A stretch of DNA of 64,000 nucleotides from Flavobacterium sp. GSB-24. Lineage in GTDB: Bacteria > Bacteroidota > Bacteroidia > Flavobacteriales > Flavobacteriaceae. Position numbers and translations under genes: made by a program. Below, one piece after another: positions 44,786 to 53,384 of the stretch (positions are counted from its first letter, which is position 1; every line of letters starts with the position of its first letter). Under the pieces are notes generated by a model. That model ran no database searches. It was not told the origin of the DNA and saw only the letters and a list, made by a program, of their open reading frames with translations. The stretch covers positions 4,774,001 through 4,838,000 of the forward strand of contig NZ_AP027043.1 of assembly GCF_027924665.1 (NCBI RefSeq), in the 5' to 3' direction.

Positions 44786-47299
44786 ATGATTAGAGTAATA
44801 GTAGTTGGAAACGGCATGGTTGGTTATAAATTTTGCGAAAAATTCGTTGCAAAATCAGGACAAGAAAAGTATCAAATTACCGTATTTGGTGAAGAACCGA
44901 GACGAGCTTACGATCGTGTTCACTTAAGTGAATACTTCGGGGGGAAAACAGCAGATGATTTATCTCTATCAACAAGTGAGTGGTACGCTGAAAATAACAT
45001 TACTCTTAATACATCAGAATTAATTACTGATATAAATCGTGAACAAAAAACAATACATACACATCTAGGAAAAACGCATACTTACGATTACTTAGTTTTG
45101 GCAACTGGTTCTTCGGCTTTTGTTCCTCCAATTGAAGGAGTAGAAAAAGAAGGCGTTTTTGTCTACAGAACTATTGAAGATCTGGATGCGATTATGGCAT
45201 ACGCCAGAAAAATTAAACAAAAAGGCGCAACCGAAGCTGCAGTTTTAGGCGGAGGATTATTAGGTCTTGAAGCAGCAAAAGCGGTTAGGGATTTAGGACT
45301 CAACCCGCACGTTGTGGAATTTGCACCTCGTTTAATGCCCAGACAATTAGATCAGGGCGCGAGCGATATGCTACAATCTAAAATTGAAGAATTAAATATC
45401 GGAATTCATCTTAATAAAGCCACGCAATATATTGACGGAAAGGAATGCATAACAGGAATGATGTTTGCCAATGAAGAATTGTTAAAAGTAGACATGCTGG
45501 TTATTTCTGCCGGAATTAAACCTCGCGACGAACTGGCAAGAGTTTCTGGGCTGGAAGTCGGTGTAAGAGGCGGAATTGTGGTAAACAATCAGATGCAGAC
45601 ATCAGATCCTTCTATCTATGCGATTGGCGAAGCGGCACTTTATAATCAAAACATTTACGGACTTGTTGCTCCAGGTTACGAAATGGCCGATGTTGCCGCT
45701 GAGCAAATCTTGAAAGGTTCTAAAACCATGAGAGAAACTATTGATATGTCGACTCAATTAAAGTTAATTGGTGTGGAAGTAGCAAGTTTTGGTGATCCTT
45801 TTATTGAAAATAATGACATTACAGCCATTATTTATGAAAACAAATTAAGCGGTATCTACAAAAGAATTAACGTTACAAAAGATTCTAAAAAATTATTAGG
45901 TGGAATTTTAGTTGGAGACGCAAGCGACTATAACTCACTTTTTCAAATCTATGTTAACGAAATGGCTCTGCCTAAAAATCCAGAAGATTTAATTCTTGGC
46001 TCAAGAGATGGATCTGAAGGTTCAAGTTTAGGAAGTGTAATGGACTTACCAGATACAGCCGTAATTTGTTCTTGCGAAAATGTTACAAAAGGTGCCATCT
46101 GCTGTAAAATTTTAGACGAAAGCTGCAGTTCCTTATCAGATGTTGTTAAAGCAACCAAAGCAACTTCTGGTTGCGGCGGTTGTAAACCAATGGTTTCAGA
46201 TTTGGTAAAAGCGACGCAAAAATCACTTGGAAAAGAAGTAAAAGAAGTGATATGCGAGCATTTCAGCTATACACGCCAAGAATTGTTCGATTTGGTAAAA
46301 ATCAATAAATACGAGAATTTCTATGACGTTATCGATCATCACGGAAAAGGTGACGGATGCGAGATCTGCAAACCAGTTGTGGCTTCAATTTTTTCAAGTA
46401 TATACAATGATACTGCGAACAAACATGTTACAACTCAAGATACAAATGATAGATTCCTAGCGAATATTCAACGAAACGGAACTTATTCTGTTGTTCCAAG
46501 AGTTGCGGGAGGAGAAATTACAGCCGAGAAATTAATCGTAATTGGCGAAGTTGCCAAACAATTTGATTTATACACCAAAATCACTGGTGCACAAAGAGTG
46601 GATTTATTCGGAGCGCATTTGAGTGATTTGCCAAAAATCTGGAAAATCTTAATCGATAATGGTTTTGAAAGCGGTCACGCTTACGGAAAATCACTTCGTG
46701 CCGTAAAAAGCTGTGTTGGAAATGCTTGGTGCCGTTACGGAATGGACGACAGCGCAGGATTTGCAATAGAACTCGAAAACAGATACAAAGGAATCCGTTC
46801 TCCGCATAAACTAAAAGGTGGTGTTTCGGCCTGCATCCGCGAATGCGCAGAGGCACGTGGAAAAGATTTCGGGTTAATTGCTGTTGAAGGCGGATGGAAT
46901 TTATACATTGCTGGAAATGGCGGTGCCAACCCAAAACACGCTGTTTTATTGGCTGAGAAAATCGACAAAGAAACCGTGATCAAATATATGGACAGATTCT
47001 TAATGTATTACATAAGAACTGCTGGTCCGCTTGTGAGAACTTCAACTTGGTTAGAAAAATTGGACGGAGGTTTAGACTATTTAAAACAAGTAATTATCGA
47101 AGACAGTTTAGGAATCTGCGAAACACTTGAAGTTGAAATGCAGACATTAGTAAACACTTTCGAATGCGAATGGAAACAAGTCCTGGAAAAACCAAGATTA
47201 TTGAAACGTTTCAGTCACTTTATAAACTCAGACGAAAAAGATGATAATGCTGTTTTTGTTCCGTTAAGAGATCAAAAAGCACCAAAAGCCTGGTCTTAG
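44786..47299 (+). CDS. nirB: Nitrite reductase large subunit
   Basis: This cytosolic enzyme reduces nitrite to ammonium with NAD(P)H. The 837-residue protein has an N-terminal FAD/NAD domain (IVVGNGMVGYKFCEKF; second binding site AAVLGGGLLGLEAAKAV). Two BFD-like [2Fe-2S] regions follow (CSCENVTKGAICC, SGCGGCKP), then the sirohaem/[4Fe-4S] domain with Cys643, Cys649, Cys683 and Cys687 (C-x5-C and C-x3-C). Full length and all key cysteines are present. It is first of the nitrate-region genes, ahead of nirD. Confidence 0.96.
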   Translation: MIRVIVVGNGMVGYKFCEKFVAKSGQEKYQITVFGEEPRRAYDRVHLSEYFGGKTADDLSLSTSEWYAENNITLNTSELITDINREQKTIHTHLGKTHTYDYLVLATGSSAFVPPIEGVEKEGVFVYRTIEDLDAIMAYARKIKQKGATEAAVLGGGLLGLEAAKAVRDLGLNPHVVEFAPRLMPRQLDQGASDMLQSKIEELNIGIHLNKATQYIDGKECITGMMFANEELLKVDMLVISAGIKPRDELARVSGLEVGVRGGIVVNNQMQTSDPSIYAIGEAALYNQNIYGLVAPGYEMADVAAEQILKGSKTMRETIDMSTQLKLIGVEVASFGDPFIENNDITAIIYENKLSGIYKRINVTKDSKKLLGGILVGDASDYNSLFQIYVNEMALPKNPEDLILGSRDGSEGSSLGSVMDLPDTAVICSCENVTKGAICCKILDESCSSLSDVVKATKATSGCGGCKPMVSDLVKATQKSLGKEVKEVICEHFSYTRQELFDLVKINKYENFYDVIDHHGKGDGCEICKPVVASIFSSIYNDTANKHVTTQDTNDRFLANIQRNGTYSVVPRVAGGEITAEKLIVIGEVAKQFDLYTKITGAQRVDLFGAHLSDLPKIWKILIDNGFESGHAYGKSLRAVKSCVGNAWCRYGMDDSAGFAIELENRYKGIRSPHKLKGGVSACIRECAEARGKDFGLIAVEGGWNLYIAGNGGANPKHAVLLAEKIDKETVIKYMDRFLMYYIRTAGPLVRTSTWLEKLDGGLDYLKQVIIEDSLGICETLEVEMQTLVNTFECEWKQVLEKPRLLKRFSHFINSDEKDDNAVFVPLRDQKAPKAWS

Positions 47300-47413
47300 T
47301 TTTATAAATAATTTTTAAACACATAGAAACATAACTTATAGGCATATATAAAGGCGTTTCACTTACATTAACAAACATAGCATAGCTGTAACAAAAAATT
47401 ACAGTTTCAAAAA

Positions 47414-47448
47414 TTTTTAATTTTTAATTTTTAATTCTCAATTTTTAA
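47414..47448. repeat. Heptamer array 1 (TTTTTAA)
   Basis: Five 7-bp units in phase (TTTTTAA x3, TTCTCAA, TTTTTAA) lie between nirB and nirD. The phase is kept through the variant unit. Confidence 0.7.
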
Positions 47449-47488
47449 TTAAAAAATCAGCTCCAAAAAAAAAATATCATAAACGTTG

Positions 47489-47559
47489 CTGTCCTTCTTA
47501 CCCTCTTTTTTACTGCGCCATCATAACTCTCATGATTGTAAAAGAGGGCTAAGAAACAG
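47489..47559 (+). promoter_or_regulatory. Long stem-loop in the nirD leader
   Basis: CTGTCCTTCTTACCCTCTTT pairs with AAAGAGGGCTAAGAAACAG with small bulges, enclosing about 30 bases that contain a smaller TCAT..ATGA hairpin. It ends 18 bases before the nirD ATG, so its folding could influence nirD translation or processing of a nirBD transcript. There is no T-run, so it is not a simple terminator. The regulatory role is inferred. Confidence 0.5.
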
Positions 47560-47577
47560 GAACTAAAATTTATTACC

Positions 47578-47955
47578 ATGGAAGAAATCTTAAATCAATA
47601 CGAAACAGTTCATGCAAGCGATGCAACAATTTGGTTTAAAGCAGGTAAAGTAGAAGATTTTCCAACCAACCGAGGCGGCTGCATCAAATACAAAAACAAG
47701 CAGATTGCTATTTTCAATTTTACACGCCGCAACGAATGGTACGCTTGTCAAAATGCCTGCCCGCACAAAATGGAAATGGTACTTTCAAGAGGAATGACAG
47801 GATCTGCCGATGATATCCCGAAAATCGCCTGCCCTATGCATAAAAAAACATTTTCACTTGTTGATGGATCTAACCTAAACGGAGATGATTTTAAAATTGC
47901 AACGTATCCGATTAAGGTTGTGGAGAATGAAGTATTTGTTGGATTTGTAGATTAG
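47578..47955 (+). CDS. nirD: Nitrite reductase small subunit, Rieske type
   Basis: This 125-residue Rieske protein partners NirB. The [2Fe-2S] ligands are visible as Cys61-Pro-His63 and Cys85-Pro-Met-His88. The fold runs from WFKAGKVEDFPTNRGGCIKY to YPIKVVENEVFVGF. It follows nirB by 278 bases, longer than usual, with a heptamer array and a stem-loop in between. The start ATG at 47578 matches the family length. Confidence 0.94.
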   Translation: MEEILNQYETVHASDATIWFKAGKVEDFPTNRGGCIKYKNKQIAIFNFTRRNEWYACQNACPHKMEMVLSRGMTGSADDIPKIACPMHKKTFSLVDGSNLNGDDFKIATYPIKVVENEVFVGFVD

Positions 47956-47961
47956 ACTTTT

Positions 47962-48089
47962 AAGAAACAAGAAACCAGAAGCAAGAAACCAGAAGCAAGA
48001 AACAAGAAGTAAGATTTGAAGAACTTTTATCATCTTGCTTCTTGACTCTTGCTTCTCACATTTCACATTTCACATTTCACATCTCACAT
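47962..48089. repeat. Heptamer arrays 2 and 3
   Basis: The first block (47962-48010) is seven 7-bp units (AAGAAAC, CAGAAGC and variants). The second block (48034-48089) is eight contiguous units: CTTGCTT, CTTGACT, CTTGCTT, CTCACAT, TTCACAT x3, CTCACAT. GAAGCAAGA of the first block is complementary to TCTTGCTTC of the second, so the region can form a hairpin after nirD. Confidence 0.8.
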
Positions 48090-48133
48090 ATTTACTAATT
48101 CCGTATCTTTGAAATCTATTATCAAACCAAACA

Positions 48134-48718
48134 ATGACTACACCTTTTCAAAAAGCAAGCGAATGGATTGATGCCGAAAACGCTCAGGATCCAAACATTG
48201 AAATCGATCAAAATACAGAATATCCGAAAGAATTATTGTATTCTAACAGAATGTACGACAGACTAATGCAGTTTGAACCAAATGCATCAGAAGAAATTCA
48301 GATCGCTTCAAAGGCACAGCATATCTGCCGATGGAAAGTTGCCCGAGAATCGTATCCAATGGATCGCGTTGGTTATTTAAGATGGAGAGAAGAATTAAAA
48401 AAATTCCACGCCAAAACTACTGCCGAAATTCTAGATAAAGCAGGTTACGACCAGACTTTTATTGATCGCGTTTCGTTTTTAATTGAAAAAAAGCTGCTTA
48501 AAAAAGACGCCGAAACCCAATTACTGGAAGATGTAATTTGTCTTGTTTTCCTTGAATATTACTTAGAACCTTTCGTTCATAAACACGATGAGGAAAAACT
48601 AAAAAATATCATCAAAAAAACCTGGGATAAAATGTCGGACAAAGGACATCAGGAAGCCTTAAAAATCCACTATTCCGAAGAAAATTTAAATCTTATAAAA
48701 GCCTCTTTAGGATTGTAA
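48134..48718 (+). CDS. DUF4202 family protein
   Basis: This 194-residue protein is mostly helical. I recognise the opening FQKASEWIDAENAQDPN and the block ASKAQHICRWKVARESYPMDRVGYLRWREELKKFHA as the DUF4202 family. The HICRW and LRWREELKKFHA histidines suggest a metal-binding helical fold of the HD type, which is inference. The family is often found beside nitrate or nitrite assimilation genes, as here between nirD and the sensor kinase gene (9-base gap to the kinase). The biochemical role is unknown. Confidence 0.8.
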   Translation: MTTPFQKASEWIDAENAQDPNIEIDQNTEYPKELLYSNRMYDRLMQFEPNASEEIQIASKAQHICRWKVARESYPMDRVGYLRWREELKKFHAKTTAEILDKAGYDQTFIDRVSFLIEKKLLKKDAETQLLEDVICLVFLEYYLEPFVHKHDEEKLKNIIKKTWDKMSDKGHQEALKIHYSEENLNLIKASLGL

Positions 48719-48727
48719 TTCAATTAT

Positions 48728-50536
48728 ATGAAAAAAAGCAGTCAGGAAGAAGATAAAATCACTTTCAAAAATTTACGCCGTCTGTATTTTTTTGCACTTC
48801 TTACTATTGCTTTAACTATAATTGTAAGTCAGATTTTAGTACAATACAATCTGAACCAGCAGTTAAGCGATTCTAAAATCATTAATTTCTCAGGAAAGCA
48901 AAGAATGCTGAGTCAGAAAATCGTAAAAGAAGTTCTGATTCTCCATTATGTTTCTGACACCGCTTCTGCTAAACAAATTTCACATTTAAAAAGCGTTTTA
49001 TCACTGTGGAAAAAGAACCAAAATGCACTTGTAAACGGCAGTGACAGCTTAGCTTTTCCTAAAGAAAAAAGCGAGACATTATATAAATTGTATCTAGAAA
49101 TCAATCCGATTTTTAATAAAATTGCCCAAACAACCGATGCATTTCTATCAAATTTAAAACAGAAAAAACAAACTTCAGAAAATCAAAAACTGGTTCAGAT
49201 TATTCTTGAAAACGAAGGCATTTTCCTTTCTAAAATGAATCAGATTGTAACGCAATACGATCTTGAAGCACACGAAAAAGTAACCGAACAACGCCGAATA
49301 GAATATTGGATTTTTGGCTTTACACTTTTGGTTTTACTATTAGAGTTCTTCTTTATTTTCAAACCCACAAATAAGAAAATCGAACGCTTAATTGCTAAAC
49401 TTCTTTCTTCCGAAAAGAAAGCTTTAAAACTGGCATACGACACCGAAATACTTAGCGAAATCAAGGAAAACTCGGTTAAAGAATTAAAATCACTTAACTA
49501 TGCAATGGAAAATACCCTTCTCTATTGCCGAATTGCACCCGATGGTTCGATCATACATATTGGCGAAAAATTTGCCAAACTGCTCAATTATACCAAATTT
49601 TCATCCAACAAAAAATTCTCAGAAGTTTTAACCGTTGACGAAAAAGAACAATCCAATTTTGACCGCCTGATATTTGAAAAACAGCGAAGCGGCTGGCAGG
49701 GTGAAATAAAAATTATCACCAAAGAAGATTTCGAAATCTGGCTTGATCTGTCTATGGTTCCCGTTATGATTAAAAAAGACGAATTAGAACTTCTAATTGT
49801 CTGCTTCAACATTACAGAACGCAAAAAAGCACAACGCGAAGTCGAACGTTTAAACCTTGAAAACACCACCGAAAAAATCAATCAGCAAAAGATTATTTCA
49901 AGCAAGATTGTTGAAAATCAAGAAAACGAGCAAAATCGAATCGCGAAAGAAATCCATGACGGAATTGGCCAGATGCTTACAGGTTTAAAGTTCAGTCTGG
50001 AAAGTATTAATTTAGATGACAGAGAAAAGTCGGAACAAAAAATTGAGTATTTAAAGAAACTTTCACTTGATATTATAAAAGGTGTCCGTACGGCAACTTT
50101 CAACTTAATGCCGCCAGAATTAAGCGATCACGGAATCGTTTCTTCGCTGGCAAAACTTACGCAAGAACTTTCCAAACTAACGGGAAAAGAAATCCTTTTT
50201 TACAACAAAACCGATTTCGACCAGCGTTTGGATTCTCTAATCGAGATTAATATTTACCGTCTTACGCAGGAAGCCATCAACAACGCCATAAAATACGCCG
50301 AATCTTCTCATATTATTGTGCAGCTCTCACACAGCGAAACGCTCCTCAGCATCATTATCGATGATAACGGAAAAGGTTTCGACATGAATTCAGTCGACAA
50401 AAAACGCAACAGCGAATCTGGAATGGGACTTTTATTTATGAAAGAGCGCATACAATACGTTAACGGCCGCGTTTTCATCAATTCAATTCCTGGCGAAGGA
50501 ACGAGAATCACTTTTAATATTCCAATTCTTAAATGA
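48728..50536 (+). CDS. NarX-like sensor histidine kinase
   Basis: This 602-residue membrane kinase has two transmembrane helices (about 18-38 and 193-212) bracketing a periplasmic domain. That domain carries NFSGKQRMLSQKIVKEVLIL, the PilJ/NarX-type segment that includes the nitrate-sensing P-box of NarX. A PAS region (about 260-370) and a HisKA_3 dimer helix with His410 in KEIHDGIGQML follow. The ATPase domain has DDNGKGFDMN and SGMGLLFMKERI. HisKA_3 kinases pair with NarL/LuxR-type regulators, and one is encoded 512 bases downstream. Sensing of nitrate or nitrite is inferred from the domain and the neighbours. Confidence 0.88.
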   Translation: MKKSSQEEDKITFKNLRRLYFFALLTIALTIIVSQILVQYNLNQQLSDSKIINFSGKQRMLSQKIVKEVLILHYVSDTASAKQISHLKSVLSLWKKNQNALVNGSDSLAFPKEKSETLYKLYLEINPIFNKIAQTTDAFLSNLKQKKQTSENQKLVQIILENEGIFLSKMNQIVTQYDLEAHEKVTEQRRIEYWIFGFTLLVLLLEFFFIFKPTNKKIERLIAKLLSSEKKALKLAYDTEILSEIKENSVKELKSLNYAMENTLLYCRIAPDGSIIHIGEKFAKLLNYTKFSSNKKFSEVLTVDEKEQSNFDRLIFEKQRSGWQGEIKIITKEDFEIWLDLSMVPVMIKKDELELLIVCFNITERKKAQREVERLNLENTTEKINQQKIISSKIVENQENEQNRIAKEIHDGIGQMLTGLKFSLESINLDDREKSEQKIEYLKKLSLDIIKGVRTATFNLMPPELSDHGIVSSLAKLTQELSKLTGKEILFYNKTDFDQRLDSLIEINIYRLTQEAINNAIKYAESSHIIVQLSHSETLLSIIIDDNGKGFDMNSVDKKRNSESGMGLLFMKERIQYVNGRVFINSIPGEGTRITFNIPILK

Positions 50537-50597
50537 GATAATGTGGTAATTAGAAAATGGGATAATTAGAAAATTTACCTAAGCGTCCAACTTTCCA

Positions 50598-50693
50598 TTT
50601 GTCAGGCTGAGCGAAGTCGAAGCCACCTCAATCTCAATCGACAATTTTGCAGACATTTTTTGCGCGGGCTTCGACTTCGCTCAGCCTGACAAA
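50598..50693. repeat. 27-bp perfect inverted repeat, GTCAGGCTGAGCGAAG family
   Basis: TTTGTCAGGCTGAGCGAAGT.. at 50598-50624 is the exact complement of 50667-50693. This sequence is a known-looking dispersed repeat of Flavobacteriia; a single partial arm recurs near 63472-63493. Confidence 0.9.
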
Positions 50694-50724
50694 CTTTATA
50701 TGGTCTAAAAATCTAATCACAATC

Positions 50725-50827
50725 TTGTCATCCCGAGGACCGAGGGATCTGCGCAAGAAACTCAGCAATCTAAATCGGCAACCTTTGTCGAATTCCGTGT
50801 GTGATCTCTCGTTTCTAGAAATGACAA
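50725..50827. repeat. Imperfect inverted repeat, TTGTCATCCCGAGG family
   Basis: The arms TTGTCATCCCGAGGACCGAG and the complement of CTCTCGTTTCTAGAAATGAC are related, with GTGTGATCTCTCG inside. Such units are dispersed in flavobacterial genomes. A fragment (CATTTCGAGGACGAGA) recurs near 38605. Confidence 0.7.
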
Positions 50828-50852
50828 ACTTTACGATTAAAAAAATTGAAAT

Positions 50853-50911
50853 TTGATATCGTCCTTGATATTGAAATTGTCCTTGATATTGCAATTGTCA
50901 TTGACATTGCA
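50853..50911. repeat. 18-bp tandem repeat
   Basis: Two full units (TTGATATTGAAATTGTCC and TTGATATTGCAATTGTCA) lie between partial units on both sides. It sits 130-190 bases before the response regulator gene. Confidence 0.8.
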
Positions 50912-50980
50912 TTTTTTTCTAATGATTTTTTAATGTTGGAATTTGGAATTTCAAAAAATTGAAATTTTAAATAAAAAAAG

Positions 50981-50992
50981 TACGTATATTAG
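50981..50992 (+). promoter_or_regulatory. Promoter-like site of the response regulator gene
   Basis: TACGTATATTAG closely matches TACTTATATTTG of the nirB promoter (two differences) and is followed by GCG in both. A second TACGTA is at 51014. This suggests shared or autoregulated control. Confidence 0.5.
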
Positions 50993-51047
50993 CGTCTTCT
51001 TTATAGATGAATATACGTAAATATCCAGAAATCAAATTAAGTAAATT

Positions 51048-51707
51048 ATGAGTAATAACATTCGTGTAGTGCTTGCAGATGATCATGTTTTTGTTAGAGA
51101 CGGAATCAAATCTTTACTAGAAAACGAAGCAAACATTGAGGTTGTAGGCGAGGCAATAGATGGTGCCGATGCGCTTGAAGTAGTTGCAGAAAGCAAACCA
51201 GACTTACTTATAGTAGATATTCGTATGCCAAACTTAACTGGTATAGAGGTAGTAGAAAAACTTAGAAGCGAAAATAACGACATCAAAATTATAATGCTTT
51301 CGATGCACGAATCGGAAGAATATGTTTTGAAATCTATAAAAGCTGGTGCTGATGGTTATTTATTAAAAGGTTCAAGCAAAGAAGAATTTTTAAAAGCGCT
51401 TCATAGTGTTGCGGCCGGCGGAAAATATTTCAGCGGTGATATTTCTTCTATTTTAATAAGTCAATTAACGAATTCATCTACATCATTAGAGCCCAAGCAA
51501 AATTTAGGAGAAGAAATGATGATCACTAAAAGAGAAAAAGAGATTCTAACTCTTTTATTATCTGGAAAAGGAAACAAAGAAATCGCCGAAGCTCTTGATA
51601 TCAGTAAACGTACAGCTGAAGTACACCGATTTAATTTGATGAAAAAACTAAAAGTTAAAAACTTGATGGAACTTTCGAATAAAGCTGCAGAGTATTCTTT
51701 AATCTAA
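51048..51707 (+). CDS. NarL/LuxR-type response regulator
   Basis: This 219-residue protein has a receiver domain with Asp57 in LLIVDIRMPN, Asp11-Asp12 and the conserved Lys in LLKGSS, and a LuxR helix-turn-helix (REKEILTLLLSGKGNKEIAE, ISKRTAEVHRFNLMKKLKVK). It is the likely partner of the NarX-like kinase encoded upstream and a candidate binder of the TACTTA/TACGTA sites. It is followed by the nitrate transporter gene after 97 bases. Confidence 0.92.
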   Translation: MSNNIRVVLADDHVFVRDGIKSLLENEANIEVVGEAIDGADALEVVAESKPDLLIVDIRMPNLTGIEVVEKLRSENNDIKIIMLSMHESEEYVLKSIKAGADGYLLKGSSKEEFLKALHSVAAGGKYFSGDISSILISQLTNSSTSLEPKQNLGEEMMITKREKEILTLLLSGKGNKEIAEALDISKRTAEVHRFNLMKKLKVKNLMELSNKAAEYSLI

Positions 51708-51764
51708 AAAATACGTATAAATACGTAATTATTTTTCAAAAACTGCGTTTTAGCATCTTTTAAC

Positions 51765-51786
51765 TAAGTTATAGTACTTAATTTTA
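51765..51786 (+). promoter_or_regulatory. Transporter promoter with TAAGTT-N4-TACTTA palindrome
   Basis: TAAGTTATAGTACTTA (51765-51780) overlaps the -7-like TAATTTTA (51779-51786) by two bases, the same geometry as at nirB. Two further TACGTA copies lie at 51713 and 51722. Confidence 0.6.
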
Positions 51787-51804
51787 CTAAAAAATATAAG
51801 TGCT

Positions 51805-53289
51805 ATGAAAAATACAAACTCATTATCGCAATCACACAAAATCTTATTTTTGAACACATTGGCTTTTACAGTGTGTTTTGCCTGCTGGACATTAAATGGG
51901 GTTTTAGTAACCTTTTTAGTAGATAACGGAATTTTCCACTGGAGCGTTGTTCAGGTTGGATGGTTACTTGGAATCCCAATTTTAACGGGATCTATTATGC
52001 GTCTTCCAATTGGTATTCTGACCGATAAATTTGGAGGGAAATACGTTTTTTCACTTTTACTGCTTCTCAGCTCAATTCCGTTGTTTCTCCTTCCCTACGC
52101 CGACAGTTTTTTCATGTTTGCTTTACTAAGTTTCTTTTTCGGAATGGTCGGAACCAGTTTTGCAGTCGGAATCGGCTATACATCAATCTGGTATCCAAAA
52201 GAATGGCAGGGGCGCGCTTTAGGAATCTTCGGAATGGGAAATGCAGGCGCAGCTATTACAACCTTTCTTGCACCTTCATTATTAAATCATTTTTCAATTG
52301 GTGATCCGCAAAATGGATGGAAAATACTTCCTGCGATTTATGCTATTTCTTTAGTTATTATCGGAATCGCATTTCTAATTTTTGCCCAAAATAAAAAAAT
52401 AGAAAACAGCAACAAAACTGTTTCACAAATGCTGATTCCCCTTAAATCGGCTCGAGTTTGGCGTTTTGGAGCTTATTACTTTTTAGTATTTGGCTGTTTT
52501 GTAGCGTACTCGCAATGGCTTTTACCAAACTTTATGAATGTTTATCAAACCAGTTTGGTCATGGGCGGTTTGTTTGCTACCATGTTTAGTCTTCCTTCTG
52601 GTGTCATTAGAGCCTTTGGAGGTTATTTGTCTGATAAATTTGGAGCCAGAAAAGTGATGTACTGGGTTTTAGGTTCTTCTGTAATCTTAAGCGCATTATT
52701 AATGGTTCCGAAAATGGAAATCACTACTGCAGGACCAGGAATATTAGCAGCCAAAAAAGGAGTTGTGAAAGAAATCAACGAAAAAATCGTAAAAGTGGGT
52801 GACAAAGAATATCCAATTATACAGAAAGCCTCACTTGTAAATGAAAATGCTATATTCCCAACCACTTCGAGCTGGCAGAATGTTGTAGTAGCTCATAATC
52901 AAAATGTTGCCAAAAAAGAGTTAATCGCAAAAGGAATCACGGTTATTAAATTTGATGCCAACATGTGGGTATTTTTAGTATTAGTGATCTTAATCGGAAT
53001 TTCATGGGGAATTGGCAAAGCGGCAGTTTATAAGCATATTCCAGAATATTTCCCTACTGAAGTTGGTGTTGTAGGCGGAATAGTGGGAATGATTGGCGGT
53101 TTAGGAGGCTTTTTAGGCCCGATTATTTTCGGATATCTATTAACTGCAACTGGAATATGGTCAAGTTCATGGATTTTTATTTTACTTTTTTCTATAGTAT
53201 GTTTAGTTTGGATGCATTACACTATAACACAACTAGCTAAGAAAAAAGAAGTTACAATAAACAAAGTAATATTAGAAGCAGCAGCTTAA
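51805..53289 (+). CDS. NarK-like nitrate/nitrite MFS transporter
   Basis: This 494-residue major facilitator has about 12 membrane helices, starting near residue 14. The NarK-type glycine-rich stretches GIFGMGNAGAAITTFLAPSL and GGIVGMIGGLGGFLGPIIF are present, as is DKFGGKYVF in the helix 2-3 loop. A soluble insertion at about residues 312-388 (AAKKGVVKEINEKIVKVGDK ...) lies between two helices and is unusual for the family. Neighbours make nitrate uptake or nitrite exchange the likely role. Confidence 0.9.
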   Translation: MKNTNSLSQSHKILFLNTLAFTVCFACWTLNGVLVTFLVDNGIFHWSVVQVGWLLGIPILTGSIMRLPIGILTDKFGGKYVFSLLLLLSSIPLFLLPYADSFFMFALLSFFFGMVGTSFAVGIGYTSIWYPKEWQGRALGIFGMGNAGAAITTFLAPSLLNHFSIGDPQNGWKILPAIYAISLVIIGIAFLIFAQNKKIENSNKTVSQMLIPLKSARVWRFGAYYFLVFGCFVAYSQWLLPNFMNVYQTSLVMGGLFATMFSLPSGVIRAFGGYLSDKFGARKVMYWVLGSSVILSALLMVPKMEITTAGPGILAAKKGVVKEINEKIVKVGDKEYPIIQKASLVNENAIFPTTSSWQNVVVAHNQNVAKKELIAKGITVIKFDANMWVFLVLVILIGISWGIGKAAVYKHIPEYFPTEVGVVGGIVGMIGGLGGFLGPIIFGYLLTATGIWSSSWIFILLFSIVCLVWMHYTITQLAKKKEVTINKVILEAAA

Positions 53290-53384
53290 ACGTAGATTAA
53301 AAAATAATTAGAAATATGATTTAAGGCCATAGTAAAAACAGCTTTTTCTTATAAATTTACCTTCGATAAAAACATAAAAACCTT

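Larger units (their letters stand above)
50537..51047. other. Repeat-packed intergenic region between kinase and regulator genes
   Basis: This region of 511 bases contains no gene. It carries a perfect 27-bp inverted repeat, a second imperfect inverted repeat (TTGTCATCCCGAGG type), an 18-bp tandem repeat and the response-regulator promoter. The kinase and regulator are therefore probably not co-transcribed. Confidence 0.75.

Noticed and set aside
47962..48089. Possible CRISPR array
   Set aside because: Units are 7 bp with no spacers and no cas genes nearby. These are simple tandem repeats.
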